This document shows positions 1 to 6,654 of a stretch of DNA of 21,513 nt, in pieces. The stretch comes from CAIWXH01 sp964555675. Lineage in GTDB: Bacteria > Chloroflexota > Chloroflexia > Chloroflexales > Chloroflexaceae. The notes beneath the pieces are model-generated. The model saw only the letters and a program-made list of their open reading frames with translations. It made no database searches and was not told the origin of the DNA. The position numbers and the translations under genes were made by a program. The DNA is taken from assembly GCA_964555675.1 (NCBI GenBank), contig CAZKTU010000101.1, positions 1-21,513 on the forward strand, read 5' to 3'. Each line of letters begins with the position of its first letter. Position 1 is the stretch's first letter.

Positions 1-208
1 CGATGTGGTTCTCGGCGATGCGGATCTGCTGCCGGATGAACCGAATGTCCGAGGCATTGAGCTCGAAGCCCTGTCCGATCGGCGCTGCGACCGCCGCGGG
101 CGCCGAAACGCCCGTCCCGATTACCGAGACGAGCATGGCCATGATCATGGTGACTGACCACCACTTCCGAACCGTTCCGTGCTGCGAACTACCTTGTACT
201 GGATTCAC
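1..208 (-). CDS. Secreted heme-peroxidase-like protein, N-terminal fragment (3' end outside window)
   Basis: Only the first ~69 codons are present; the gene runs off the left edge. I place the start at a GTG (206-208) because a G-rich ribosome binding site (AAGGGGGG) lies a few bases upstream. The product begins with a basic segment (RKWW), a hydrophobic stretch and an alanine-rich AxA-like region near residue 43, i.e. a signal peptide, so the protein is probably exported. The mature N-terminus reads GQGFELNASDIRFIRQQI followed by RIAENHI. From memory this resembles the start of large bacterial animal-type heme peroxidase family proteins, which often begin with a LNxxDLxFIxxQIxIAExH-like segment. 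No catalytic residues fall inside the window, so the family call is tentative. An alternative start is the internal ATG cluster at 134-148. It lies downstream of a long intergenic region with operator-like repeats and is not part of the fmdB transcript, which has its own terminator. Confidence 0.5.
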   Translation of the reverse strand, partial: MNPVQGSSQHGTVRKWWSVTMIMAMLVSVIGTGVSAPAAVAAPIGQGFELNASDIRFIRQQIRIAENHI

Positions 209-440
209 GGTCCCCCCTTGTATCGAAGACGGCACAACGCGCGAATTGCACGTCCCTCGTCGGTTGCGGCCCATGGCGAACAACAGCGTGCATGACGTTG
301 CGGGCGCCCAGCCCCCCGGGACACCCAGCCACACACAAACCCTGAACTTCCAGGATGGTTCGCATTTGGGCTCAACCACTCGGTGTTGCTAATATATCGC
401 AGAGGTTGGGCTCAGAATAAGCTGACAAACGTCTTGATCA

Positions 441-502
441 GTCTGGGACCTTCGATATGGAGTCCTGGACTTTTTTCTACCAAATACAGATATGTCCGGG
501 AC
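441..502. promoter_or_regulatory. Three phased GTCYNGGAC palindromes, putative operators
   Basis: Copies are GTCTGGGAC (441-449), GTCCTGGAC (462-470) and GTCCGGGAC (494-502). Two are perfect odd palindromes and one has a single mismatch. Start-to-start distances are 21 and 32 bp, close to two and three helical turns, so all copies would face the same side of the helix. They lie about 230-300 bp upstream of the minus-strand peroxidase-like gene. The binding protein is unknown. Confidence 0.35.
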
Positions 503-761
503 GTTAGTCGGGTGTGTGCCCTGACTTTGTATAGGTTGGCATGGCTTCCCTATGCGGAATAAGGCTTGATGGCGAATCTTCCCGGACTCGCCCTGGTCCC
601 ATGCTCGATCGCTGCATTTTGCTGTGCAGACTATGGTGAATGACGTGTCATAACCCCTGTTACAGCTTGTTCAGATGAACGATTTGTTAGGAAAGAGCCA
701 GAATTATATGGCTTTCCCGGGTGATTAAGGCGTAGAGGCGTCCCGCCCGCTCCACGCAAAA

Positions 762-798
762 GCGGGCGCGCGGCATACGAAAGTTGCCGCGCGCCCGC
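762..798 (-). terminator. Hairpin terminator after fmdB
   Basis: A perfect 13-bp inverted repeat (762-774 and 786-798, GCGGGCGCGCGGC and its complement) encloses an 11-nt loop. In the minus-strand direction the stem is followed by TTTT (758-761), as expected for intrinsic termination of the ROK-to-fmdB run. It lies 26 bp after the fmdB stop codon. Confidence 0.8.
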
Positions 799-823
799 CT
801 TTAGTCCCGGCCTGATCCGGCCC

Positions 824-1213
824 TTAGCCCCAGCCTAGTTCGTCGGGAGAGCCCTGCTTCTTTTTGCTGGGGCCGCCCTCCTCGTCGTCTTCGCCCAGCT
901 CTTCGTCGAGCATCTGGTCGACCATTTCGTCCCAGTCCTCGCCGGCGTCGTCGCCCAGCTCTTTGCCCAGGCGCTTGGCCCAGCGAGCGATCGAGCGCGG
1001 GTCGCTCTCGTCGAGCCCGGCCAACGTCGATGGGTCGGCCAGGGACTCGATCCGCTCGTCCTCAGACTTGAGGGTGGCGAAGCGCGAGACGGCCCGGCGC
1101 ACCTCGGCGTTGCCGCAGCGTGGGCAGGCCAGGCCCGGGGGGTCGTCGAAGCCGCGCACCAGCTTCTGGAACTTGCCGTTGCAGGCCGGGCAGAGGTACT
1201 CGTAGATCGGCAT
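824..1213 (-). CDS. FmdB-family zinc-ribbon protein
   Basis: A 129-residue protein that begins with the family signature MPIYEYLCPACN and carries a CxxC...CxxC zinc ribbon (C8, C11, C30, C33). The FmdB_1 zinc ribbon family is widespread and usually annotated as a putative regulatory protein after FmdB of methylotrophs; its true function is unclear. After the ribbon (residues 1-45) comes a tail of about 85 residues that is strongly acidic between about 87 and 113 (many D/E) and ends GSPDELGWG. That is longer than the usual 70-110 residue family members. The ATG follows the phosphorylase stop codon by 2 bases, so the two genes are almost certainly cotranscribed and probably translationally coupled. 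It is the last gene before a strong terminator. Confidence 0.85.
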   Translation of the reverse strand: MPIYEYLCPACNGKFQKLVRGFDDPPGLACPRCGNAEVRRAVSRFATLKSEDERIESLADPSTLAGLDESDPRSIARWAKRLGKELGDDAGEDWDEMVDQMLDEELGEDDEEGGPSKKKQGSPDELGWG

Positions 1214-1215
1214 GG

Positions 1216-2520
1216 CTAGCTCACAACCTCCTCGATCAGGGGCGGCGCGGCCACAGGCTCCGCGCCGATCGTGTAGGCGGCCAGCAGGCGCGGAACCGCC
1301 CGCTCCAGAGCCGCCTGGGTCGCCGCGTGAATCGTCAGCAGGGGCTGCCCGAGGTAGATCTGCTCGCCCACCCTGGCCTTGAGGGACAGCCCCACGGCCA
1401 GATCGATCGGATCGTCCTTGCGCGCGCGGCCCCCGCCCAGGTCGTTGACAGCCAGCCCCAGGGTCATGCCGTCGATCGCCGTCAGGTAGCCCGCGTGGGG
1501 CGAGGGCAGGTCCAGCCGCAGTGGGGCCGCCGGCAGGCGCTCGGGCGCATCGACCGAGGCCAGGTCGCCGCCCTGGCCCGCCACCATCTGGCGAAACTTC
1601 GCCCAGGCCGCGCCGCTCTCGAGGGCGCCGCGCAGCAGCTCGCGGGCCGCGGCGTCGTCGTCGCGCAGGCCGGCCATGCGCACCAGCTGAACACCCAGGG
1701 CCAGGCACAGTTCGACCAGGTCGGGCGGCCCGGCGCCCCGCAGGGCGGCGATAGCCTCCTGGACCTCGAGGGCGTTGCCGATGTTGCGGCCCAGGGGCTG
1801 CTGCATCGAGCTGAGCACCGCGGCCACCTTGCGCCCCGCCAGGCTGCCGATCGCCACCATGGCCCGGGCCAGGCGGCGCGCGTCGTCGAGGGTATGCATG
1901 AAGGCCCCGCTGCCGTACTTGACGTCGAGCACGATGCAGTCGGCGCCGGCGGCGAGCTTTTTGCTCATCACACTGGCCGCAATCAGCGGGATCGACTCGA
2001 CCGTGGCGGTCACGTCGCGCAGGGCGTAGAGCTTCTTGTCGGCGGGGGCCAGGTCGCCGCTCTGGGCGGCCACCACCAGGCCCACCTCGCGCACCAGGCG
2101 CCGGAACTCCTCGCCCGTGAGGGCCGTGCGGAACCCGGGGATGCTCTCGAGCTTGTCGATCGTGCCCCCGCTGAAGCCGAGGCCGCGCCCGCTCATCTTG
2201 GCCACGGGCAGGCCCACGGCGGCCACCATCGGGGCCAGCACCAGGGTCGTCTTGTCGCCCACGCCGCCGGTCGAGTGCTTGTCGACCGTCAGGGGGGCCA
2301 GGTCGTGCAGGTCGAGCATGTCGCCGCTATGGGCCATGGCCAGGGTCAGGTCTGTGGTCTCGCGGTCGTCCATGCCCCGCAGCACCACGGCCATCGCCCA
2401 GGCGCTCATCTGGTAGTCTGGGACTGCGCCGTCGGCGTAGCCCCGCACGAGCCAGTCGATCTCCTCGGTCGAAAGCGCGTGGCCGTCTCGCTTCTTCGCG
2501 ATGAGGTCCACCATGCGCAT
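1216..2520 (-). CDS. pdp: Pyrimidine-nucleoside (thymidine) phosphorylase
   Basis: 434 residues, the normal length for this family. It catalyses reversible phosphorolysis of thymidine/uridine/deoxyuridine to the base and (deoxy)ribose-1-phosphate in pyrimidine salvage, in the cytoplasm. The N-terminus MRMVDLIAKKRDG is typical. The phosphate-binding and signature segments are KHSTGGVGDK (81-90), SGRGLG (110-115) and GGTIDKLESIPG (118-129), followed by DVKYGSGAFM (199-208). An open frame extends 32 codons further upstream, but the ATG at 2518-2520 is preferred because it matches the family N-terminus and is preceded by GAGGAG seven bases upstream. The gene follows nnr after a 96-bp gap holding a repeated structured element, and overlaps nothing. 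Thymidine-specific (deoA) and pyrimidine-general (pdp) enzymes cannot be separated by eye; the KRDG start and length favour the pdp type. Confidence 0.93.
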   Translation of the reverse strand: MRMVDLIAKKRDGHALSTEEIDWLVRGYADGAVPDYQMSAWAMAVVLRGMDDRETTDLTLAMAHSGDMLDLHDLAPLTVDKHSTGGVGDKTTLVLAPMVAAVGLPVAKMSGRGLGFSGGTIDKLESIPGFRTALTGEEFRRLVREVGLVVAAQSGDLAPADKKLYALRDVTATVESIPLIAASVMSKKLAAGADCIVLDVKYGSGAFMHTLDDARRLARAMVAIGSLAGRKVAAVLSSMQQPLGRNIGNALEVQEAIAALRGAGPPDLVELCLALGVQLVRMAGLRDDDAAARELLRGALESGAAWAKFRQMVAGQGGDLASVDAPERLPAAPLRLDLPSPHAGYLTAIDGMTLGLAVNDLGGGRARKDDPIDLAVGLSLKARVGEQIYLGQPLLTIHAATQAALERAVPRLLAAYTIGAEPVAAPPLIEEVVS

Positions 2521-2543
2521 AGGTCTACTCCTCGGGAGGGTCG

Positions 2544-2565
2544 CAGGGAGGGCAAGCCCTCCCTG
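2544..2565. repeat. Perfect 10-bp inverted repeat between nnr and pdp
   Basis: CAGGGAGGGC and its exact complement flank an AA spacer (2544-2553, 2556-2565). It would form a stable hairpin just upstream of the pdp ribosome binding site and abuts the repeated intercistronic element. It has no following T-run, so it is more likely an RNA processing, stability or attenuation structure than a terminator. Confidence 0.6.
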
Positions 2566-2611
2566 AAAAACCCCATGTCCGTCCTGTGGCGTGCCGCAAG
2601 CATGGCTTGCG
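2563..2611 (-). repeat. Intercistronic structured repeat, copy A (nnr-pdp gap)
   Basis: In transcript direction it is a hairpin (CGCAAGC, loop CAT, GCTTGCG; 2595-2611) followed by GGCACGCCACAGGACGGA, a GGGG-TTTTT run and CAGG. The same order and nearly the same sequence occur in copy B at 6183-6231. The hairpin starts 5 nt after the nnr stop codon. The arms differ between the copies but remain paired, which suggests selection on structure or spread as a folded repeat unit. Confidence 0.6.
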
Positions 2612-2616
2612 AGCAA

Positions 2617-4266
2617 TTAGCCCTTCAGGGCCTTGATCGCCCGTGGCAGCTCGGGCAGCAGGTCGCTGGCCAGGGTGCCGGCGTCGCCCAGCTCGTCGCG
2701 CACGCGGGCCCCGGCGGCGCCGTGCAGGTAGACCCCGACGGCGGCGGCGTCGAAGGGGGTCAGGCCCTGGGCCAGCAGCCCGCCGATCGCCCCGGCCAGC
2801 ACATCGCCCGTGCCCGCCGTGGCCAGGGCCGGGTTGGCCCCATCGTGGACCAGGGTCCGGCCATCAGGGGCGGCAATCACCGTTGTGGCCCCCTTGAGCA
2901 CGACCACCTGGCCCCAGGCCTTCGCCGCGTCAGCGGCCAGGGCCACGGCGTCGCCGGGCAGCTCGTCGACCTTGAGCAGGCGGCGCATCTCGCCGGGGTG
3001 GGGGGTGAGCACGAAGCCGCCCTTAGGCAGGTGCTCGGCCCAATCCTCGATCTCGGCCAGCAGGTTCAGGCCGTCGGCGTCGAGCACGGCGGGCGGCAGC
3101 TCCTGGAACTGCGGGGCGGCCGGCACCGAACCGCCGATCGCCTCGATCAGGAAGCCGACCCGGGCCCTGGCTTTGGGCTTGTCGAGGCCGAAGACGCGCT
3201 GCACGAACTCCTTGGTCGCCTCGCCCTTGCCCAGGCCGGGGCCGAGCACCAGGGCGGCATAGCTCTCGAGGGCTTTGCCCAGCTCCTCGAGGGCGTTCGG
3301 GCCGATCGCGCCCCAGTCGCCCTCGGGCACGGGCAGCACGGTCGCCTCGGGCAGGCGCCCGACCAGGCCGAGCACGGTGCGCCCGCCCGCCAGAGTCACC
3401 AGGCCGGCCCCGACCCGCGCCGCGCCCGCGCAGGCCAGGTAGGCGGCGCCCGGGTAGTGCAGCGAGCCGGCCACTACCATCACCTTGCCAAAGCTGCCCT
3501 TGTGGGCGTCGGCCGGACGCGCGGGCAGCAGGCGCCGCGCGTAGTCAGCGGTCAGCATATCGCTCATAATCGCCTCCAGATTTACGCTTGGGATCCCAAT
3601 CTCGGCCAGGGCCAGCCGCCCGGCCCGGGCCCGCCCCGGCTGGAGCAGCAGGCCGTGTTTCATCAGGCCGGTCGCAACCGTCACATCGGCCTGTATGGCG
3701 GCGCCCGGGGCCGCCCCACTATCGGCGTCGACGCCCGTGGGCACATCCACCGCCAGCACGATCGGCCCTCGCCCCTGCTCGGCCACGCTCGCGTCGCGCC
3801 CCTCGTCCACGGCCCGGTTCACCGTCGCGATGATCGCCGCCAGGTCGCCCGCGACGGGGCGGGTGAGGCCGGCCCCCAGCAGGGCGTCGATCACCAGGTC
3901 GGCCTCGCTCAGCAGGGCCCGCAGCTCGGCGAGGCCCGCATCAGCGGCGGCTTCGCACTCGGCGATGTCGCGGGCGCGACAGCGCTGCCAGTTAGCGTCG
4001 GCCTCGGGGCCGCGGCGCCCATACAGGTAGAGGGTCACGCGGGCGCCGGCGTCGCAGAGGTGGCGGCCCGCCACCAGGCCGTCGCCGCCATTGTTGCCGG
4101 GGCCGACGAGCACGAGGACCCGGCGGCCCGCGGGCGCGCCGAGGAGGGTCAGCGCCTCCTGGGCGACGCCCCAGCCCGCCTGCTCCATCAGGCCCTCCCA
4201 GGTGGCCCCGGCGTCGACGGCCGCCTGCTCGAGGGCGCGCATCTGCGCGGTGGTGACAAGCTTCAT
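2617..4266 (-). CDS. nnr: Bifunctional NAD(P)H-hydrate epimerase / ADP-dependent NAD(P)H-hydrate dehydratase
   Basis: 549 residues with both repair domains fused. The N-terminal epimerase (YjeF_N, about 1-235) shows GPGNNGGDG (55-63), DALLGAG (127-133) and AVDVPTGVDADSG (172-184). The C-terminal dehydratase (about 240-549) shows HKGSFGKVMVVAGS (255-268), LDADGLN (395-401), TPHPGEM (421-427), LKGATT (457-462) and TAGTGDVLAG (483-492). Together they repair damaged, hydrated NADH and NADPH: the epimerase interconverts R and S forms and the dehydratase restores the cofactor using ADP. The ATG at 4264-4266 gives the classic start MKLVTTAQMR. The upstream bases contain TACAAT (4274-4279, minus strand) but no good -35, so it is probably read through from acpS, 54 bp upstream. 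A segment at about 365-392 looks like a lineage-specific loop. Confidence 0.95.
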   Translation of the reverse strand: MKLVTTAQMRALEQAAVDAGATWEGLMEQAGWGVAQEALTLLGAPAGRRVLVLVGPGNNGGDGLVAGRHLCDAGARVTLYLYGRRGPEADANWQRCRARDIAECEAAADAGLAELRALLSEADLVIDALLGAGLTRPVAGDLAAIIATVNRAVDEGRDASVAEQGRGPIVLAVDVPTGVDADSGAAPGAAIQADVTVATGLMKHGLLLQPGRARAGRLALAEIGIPSVNLEAIMSDMLTADYARRLLPARPADAHKGSFGKVMVVAGSLHYPGAAYLACAGAARVGAGLVTLAGGRTVLGLVGRLPEATVLPVPEGDWGAIGPNALEELGKALESYAALVLGPGLGKGEATKEFVQRVFGLDKPKARARVGFLIEAIGGSVPAAPQFQELPPAVLDADGLNLLAEIEDWAEHLPKGGFVLTPHPGEMRRLLKVDELPGDAVALAADAAKAWGQVVVLKGATTVIAAPDGRTLVHDGANPALATAGTGDVLAGAIGGLLAQGLTPFDAAAVGVYLHGAAGARVRDELGDAGTLASDLLPELPRAIKALKG

Positions 4267-4320
4267 GGTGGCGCTATTGTAGCAGGAATGTGCCGCCCCG
4301 TGGCGCCCAGAGCCTTGCCC

Positions 4321-4737
4321 CTACTCGGCCCCAATCGCCACGACGCTGGCCACGGCGTGCTCGTGGGTGTGCGAGAGGCTGAGGGCGATCTGGCTGAGCC
4401 CGAGGGCCGCGGCGGCGGCGGCGGCCTGGCCGTGCAGGCGCAGCTCGGGGCGGCCGGCGGGGCCGCGAGTTACCTCGAGCTCGCGCAGGTGCAGCGGCGG
4501 CCCCGTGACCGGCCGGCCCGCCGCCAGCCCGCTCAGGCCGAGGCCCAGAGCCTTGGCCGCGGCCTCCTTCGCCGCCCAGCGCGCCGCCAGCGACTCGTAG
4601 CGGGGCTTGCCGGCGGCCACCCCGCAATCGGCCAGCTCGCCGGGCGTGTAGACGCGCCGCAGAAAGCGCTCGCCCCAGCGCTCGACCGCCCGGCGCAGCC
4701 GCGCCACCTCCATAATATCCACGCCGTGGTAGAGCAT
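4321..4737 (-). CDS. acpS: Holo-[acyl-carrier-protein] synthase
   Basis: About 138 residues. It transfers 4'-phosphopantetheine from CoA to the serine of acyl carrier protein, activating it for fatty acid synthesis. Motifs are HGVDIMEVARL at the N-terminus (metal-binding D7), FLRRVYTPGE (25-34), AARWAAKEAAAKALG (51-65, with the metal-binding Glu at 58) and LSLSHTHEHAVA (119-130). I chose the ATG at 4735-4737 because family members begin directly before G-V-D-I; an in-frame ATG five codons upstream (4750-4752) is the alternative and lies only 3 bases after the preceding stop codon. acpS and nnr are often neighbours in bacteria (known pattern), as here. Confidence 0.92.
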   Translation of the reverse strand: MLYHGVDIMEVARLRRAVERWGERFLRRVYTPGELADCGVAAGKPRYESLAARWAAKEAAAKALGLGLSGLAAGRPVTGPPLHLRELEVTRGPAGRPELRLHGQAAAAAAALGLSQIALSLSHTHEHAVASVVAIGAE

Positions 4738-4755
4738 GGTCTTCCCACCCATGCC

Positions 4756-6174
4756 TTACTGCTCCCCCACCAGCGACACCTCGGCCACGCGCGAGTCGTA
4801 GTCGTGGCCCTGGGCGAAGATCTGGATGCGCCGCAGGTAGCGATAGTCGGGCAGCCACTCCGGGTCGCGCAGGTCGAGGCTGATCTGGGCCCACTCGGCC
4901 TCGGCGACCTGATGGTACTTCATACCCGGCTCGCGCACGGCGAGCTCGTCCACCGGGGCGCCGATATAGACACAGACGTCGCGCTGCTCCTCGGGGTCCG
5001 AGGGGCTGTTGCGCTTGGCCACCAGCCGGATCATCACCGGGCACTCGACGCCGCGGTCGCCGGCGTTGGTCAGCGACTGATTGAGCACGCGCGCCCACAG
5101 GTTGAACTGGAGCGAGCGGTACTCTGAGATGTCGATGCCCGCCCCATTGACCCCTAGCTCCTGCTTGATGCCGACCGTGAAGCTGCTGGTCTGGCCGCCG
5201 ACCCTGTAGAACCACGCGGCGGTGCGCCGGTCGGCCTGGTCGCAGTAGTTGTCGACGATCGGCGGCCGGCAGGTCTGGGCGAGCCGGAAGAAGCCCTGGT
5301 TTTCGGCCGGCAGCTCGGGGCCCGACCAGACCTGCCAGTACTGCGACCGGGGCTTGCTCGTGTCCGGGTCGTCGAGGGTCGTATTGTTATACTCAGTCTC
5401 GCTGAACTGGCTGAAGCCGCCGTCGCGCACCAGGTCCCAGCGGGCCGGCACAGCCAGGCCGGGGAGGCCGGCGGCGTCGACCAGGGCCCGCTCGCGGGCG
5501 CGCAGCTCGACCCGCGCGCCATTGGCGCCCACGATCACGGCCGAGCCGCTGCGCACCGCGACGTCGGCCTCGAGGCTGTTGCCCCCGTCGGGGCGGGCGA
5601 CCTGGCGCTCGGCCGGGCGCATGTCGATGCTGTAGCTCCCGCCCGGGGCCAGCTCGACGACCGCGTCGCCGACGCCCACGCTGAAGCTGACCTCCTCGTA
5701 GGGCTGGCCCGCCTTGATATCGTAGCGGACGTAGCCGGCCTGCTGGCGGGTCGCCATACTGAGGGTGCCACTGTGCCAGCGGCTCGTGCGCAGACTGTCG
5801 ATGGTCACCTCGGCGCCAGACCAGAGGTCGAGCTGACTGTCTTCGAAGAGCCTGATGCTGGCCACCTGGCCGTAGCCGGCCGAGGCTGCCGTGCGTACGG
5901 CGTCGCCCTCGGCGATCGGCTGGCCGTCTGCGGCGGCCTGGTAGAGGGTGCGGTCGGCGGGCCGCCAGGCGACCCACTCGGTTGGGCCGCGCACCACCAG
6001 GGTGCCGCCCTCGGCGCGCGTGGCAGTCCGGTAGACCGTGTGTATCTGCAGGCCGGCCCAGGTCAGCAGGCCCAGGAAGAGCAGCGAGAAGAGGAGGAGT
6101 GTGAGCCAGGCCAGGCTGAGGGTGCGCTGCTGGGCCGCGGCTCTGGTAGCCGGGGGCTGGTCGGCATAATGCAT
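4756..6174 (-). CDS. Membrane-anchored FecR-like protein of unknown function
   Basis: 472 residues. A short cytoplasmic N-terminus is followed by one strong transmembrane helix (about 20-44, LAWLTLLLFSLLFLGLLTWA), so the bulk is predicted outside the membrane. Residues about 57-235 look like a FecR-type beta domain: an ExDxVxT-like opening (IAEGDAVRTAASAGYGQV, 87-104), IRLFEDSQLDL and a later ELAPGG segment. From about 260 (LVRDGGFSQF) to the end is a second beta-rich region with three or four cysteines (TCRPP, NYC, VECP, DVCV), possibly a jelly-roll carbohydrate-binding-like domain. Classical FecR proteins transmit an iron signal to an ECF sigma factor through a TonB receptor, but neither is nearby, so that role should not be assumed. 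FecR-like domains without sigma partners are common in Chloroflexota and other phyla. Its ATG follows copy B of the intercistronic repeat by 8 bases; acpS follows closely. Confidence 0.7.
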   Translation of the reverse strand: MHYADQPPATRAAAQQRTLSLAWLTLLLFSLLFLGLLTWAGLQIHTVYRTATRAEGGTLVVRGPTEWVAWRPADRTLYQAAADGQPIAEGDAVRTAASAGYGQVASIRLFEDSQLDLWSGAEVTIDSLRTSRWHSGTLSMATRQQAGYVRYDIKAGQPYEEVSFSVGVGDAVVELAPGGSYSIDMRPAERQVARPDGGNSLEADVAVRSGSAVIVGANGARVELRARERALVDAAGLPGLAVPARWDLVRDGGFSQFSETEYNNTTLDDPDTSKPRSQYWQVWSGPELPAENQGFFRLAQTCRPPIVDNYCDQADRRTAAWFYRVGGQTSSFTVGIKQELGVNGAGIDISEYRSLQFNLWARVLNQSLTNAGDRGVECPVMIRLVAKRNSPSDPEEQRDVCVYIGAPVDELAVREPGMKYHQVAEAEWAQISLDLRDPEWLPDYRYLRRIQIFAQGHDYDSRVAEVSLVGEQ

Positions 6175-6182
6175 ATGGTCGC

Positions 6183-6231
6183 CTGAAACCCCTTTTTCCG
6201 TCCTATGGCAAGCCGCAAGGTGAAACCTTGC
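6183..6231 (-). repeat. Intercistronic structured repeat, copy B
   Basis: In transcript direction: hairpin GCAAGGT-TTC-ACCTTGC (6215-6231), then GGCTTGCCATAGGACGGA, a short A-run, GGGGTTT and CAGG. It matches copy A (2563-2611) almost base for base outside the stem tips and has the same total length of 49 nt. It begins 1 nt after the stop codon of the small unknown gene and ends just upstream of the FecR-like start, where its CAGG may serve as a weak ribosome binding site. Confidence 0.6.
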
Positions 6232-6232
6232 T

Positions 6233-6616
6233 TTAGCGCGATACGCTGGCTTTGACGATCTTGAGCCGGGCGTCCACCGTCACATTGGCGACCAGGGGCG
6301 TCGCGCCGTCCTCGGCCTGGTGGTGCTCGCCCGCGAAGGTGAAGGTATACTCGCCCGCGGCGTCCAGCGGCGCCACCTCGGCGCGGGTCAGGCCGAGGCG
6401 CGCCAGCAGCTCGGGGCTGGGGTTGTGGTAGTGGCGGGCCGTCGCGACGGGCTGTACCCCTCTGAGCTCTGGCCAGTGGGTCGCCACGAAGCGACTGGCC
6501 ACGCGCTGCGCCTCGGCCAGGTGTGTCTCAACAGGCGTCGCGGCCGCGCGGGCGCGCCGCTCGAGCCGGGGCGTGACTCTCGTCCGTCCGCCCACTCCAC
6601 GCTGCTTCGAGATCAT
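6233..6616 (-). CDS. Small protein of unknown function
   Basis: 127 residues; I do not recognise a family. The start is the ATG at 6614-6616 because a full AGGAGG site lies five bases upstream; a GTG two codons earlier would overlap that site. The N-terminal 30 residues are rich in Arg (RTRVTPRLERRARAA) and probably disordered or nucleic-acid facing. Residues about 31-80 look helical. The last 40 residues, beginning EYTFTFAGEHH and including VANVTVDARLKIVKASVSR, look like beta strands. There is no signal peptide or membrane helix. The gene lies 38 bp after the C25-like peptidase gene and 58 bp before the FecR-like gene, so it is probably cotranscribed with both. The good start site and codon use support a real gene. 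Confidence 0.65.
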   Translation of the reverse strand: MISKQRGVGGRTRVTPRLERRARAAATPVETHLAEAQRVASRFVATHWPELRGVQPVATARHYHNPSPELLARLGLTRAEVAPLDAAGEYTFTFAGEHHQAEDGATPLVANVTVDARLKIVKASVSR

Positions 6617-6654
6617 CGTCACCTCCTGCCAATGCTGTGGCCCTTGCCGCGCCG

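Larger units (their letters stand above)
209..823. other. Long intergenic region, AT-richer than its surroundings
   Basis: No convincing gene is seen in about 615 bp between the peroxidase-like gene and fmdB; open frames here are short and lack ribosome binding sites. It holds three copies of the 9-bp palindrome GTCYNGGAC (441-449, 462-470, 494-502), a direct repeat TTGGGCTCA (366-374 and 406-414), inverted repeats ATGAC-GT-GTCAT (640-651) and GTTCA-GA-TGAAC (669-680), and the fmdB terminator (762-798). AT-rich stretches resembling -10 boxes occur (for example TATATT on the minus strand near 392-397 and TATAAT on the minus strand at 703-708), but neither has a good -35 at the proper distance. 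Most of it probably serves as regulatory DNA for the minus-strand peroxidase-like gene. Confidence 0.6.

Noticed and set aside
3..392. A 129-codon plus-strand open frame at the window start
   Set aside because: It is antisense to the peroxidase-like signal peptide and runs into non-coding DNA; it has no recognisable domain or start signal.
541..639. A 32-codon plus-strand open frame in the intergenic region
   Set aside because: There is no ribosome binding site, no plausible protein features, and no conserved look; composition is that of the intergenic DNA.
703..708. TATAAT on the minus strand as promoter of the peroxidase-like gene
   Set aside because: The -35 region at the right distance is far from consensus, and it lies almost 500 bp from the gene.
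1120..5127. A 1335-codon plus-strand open frame
   Set aside because: It overlaps fmdB, pdp, nnr and acpS on the other strand, all with clear family motifs. Its translation is low-complexity (G, A, R, H, Q rich), a GC-rich antisense shadow.
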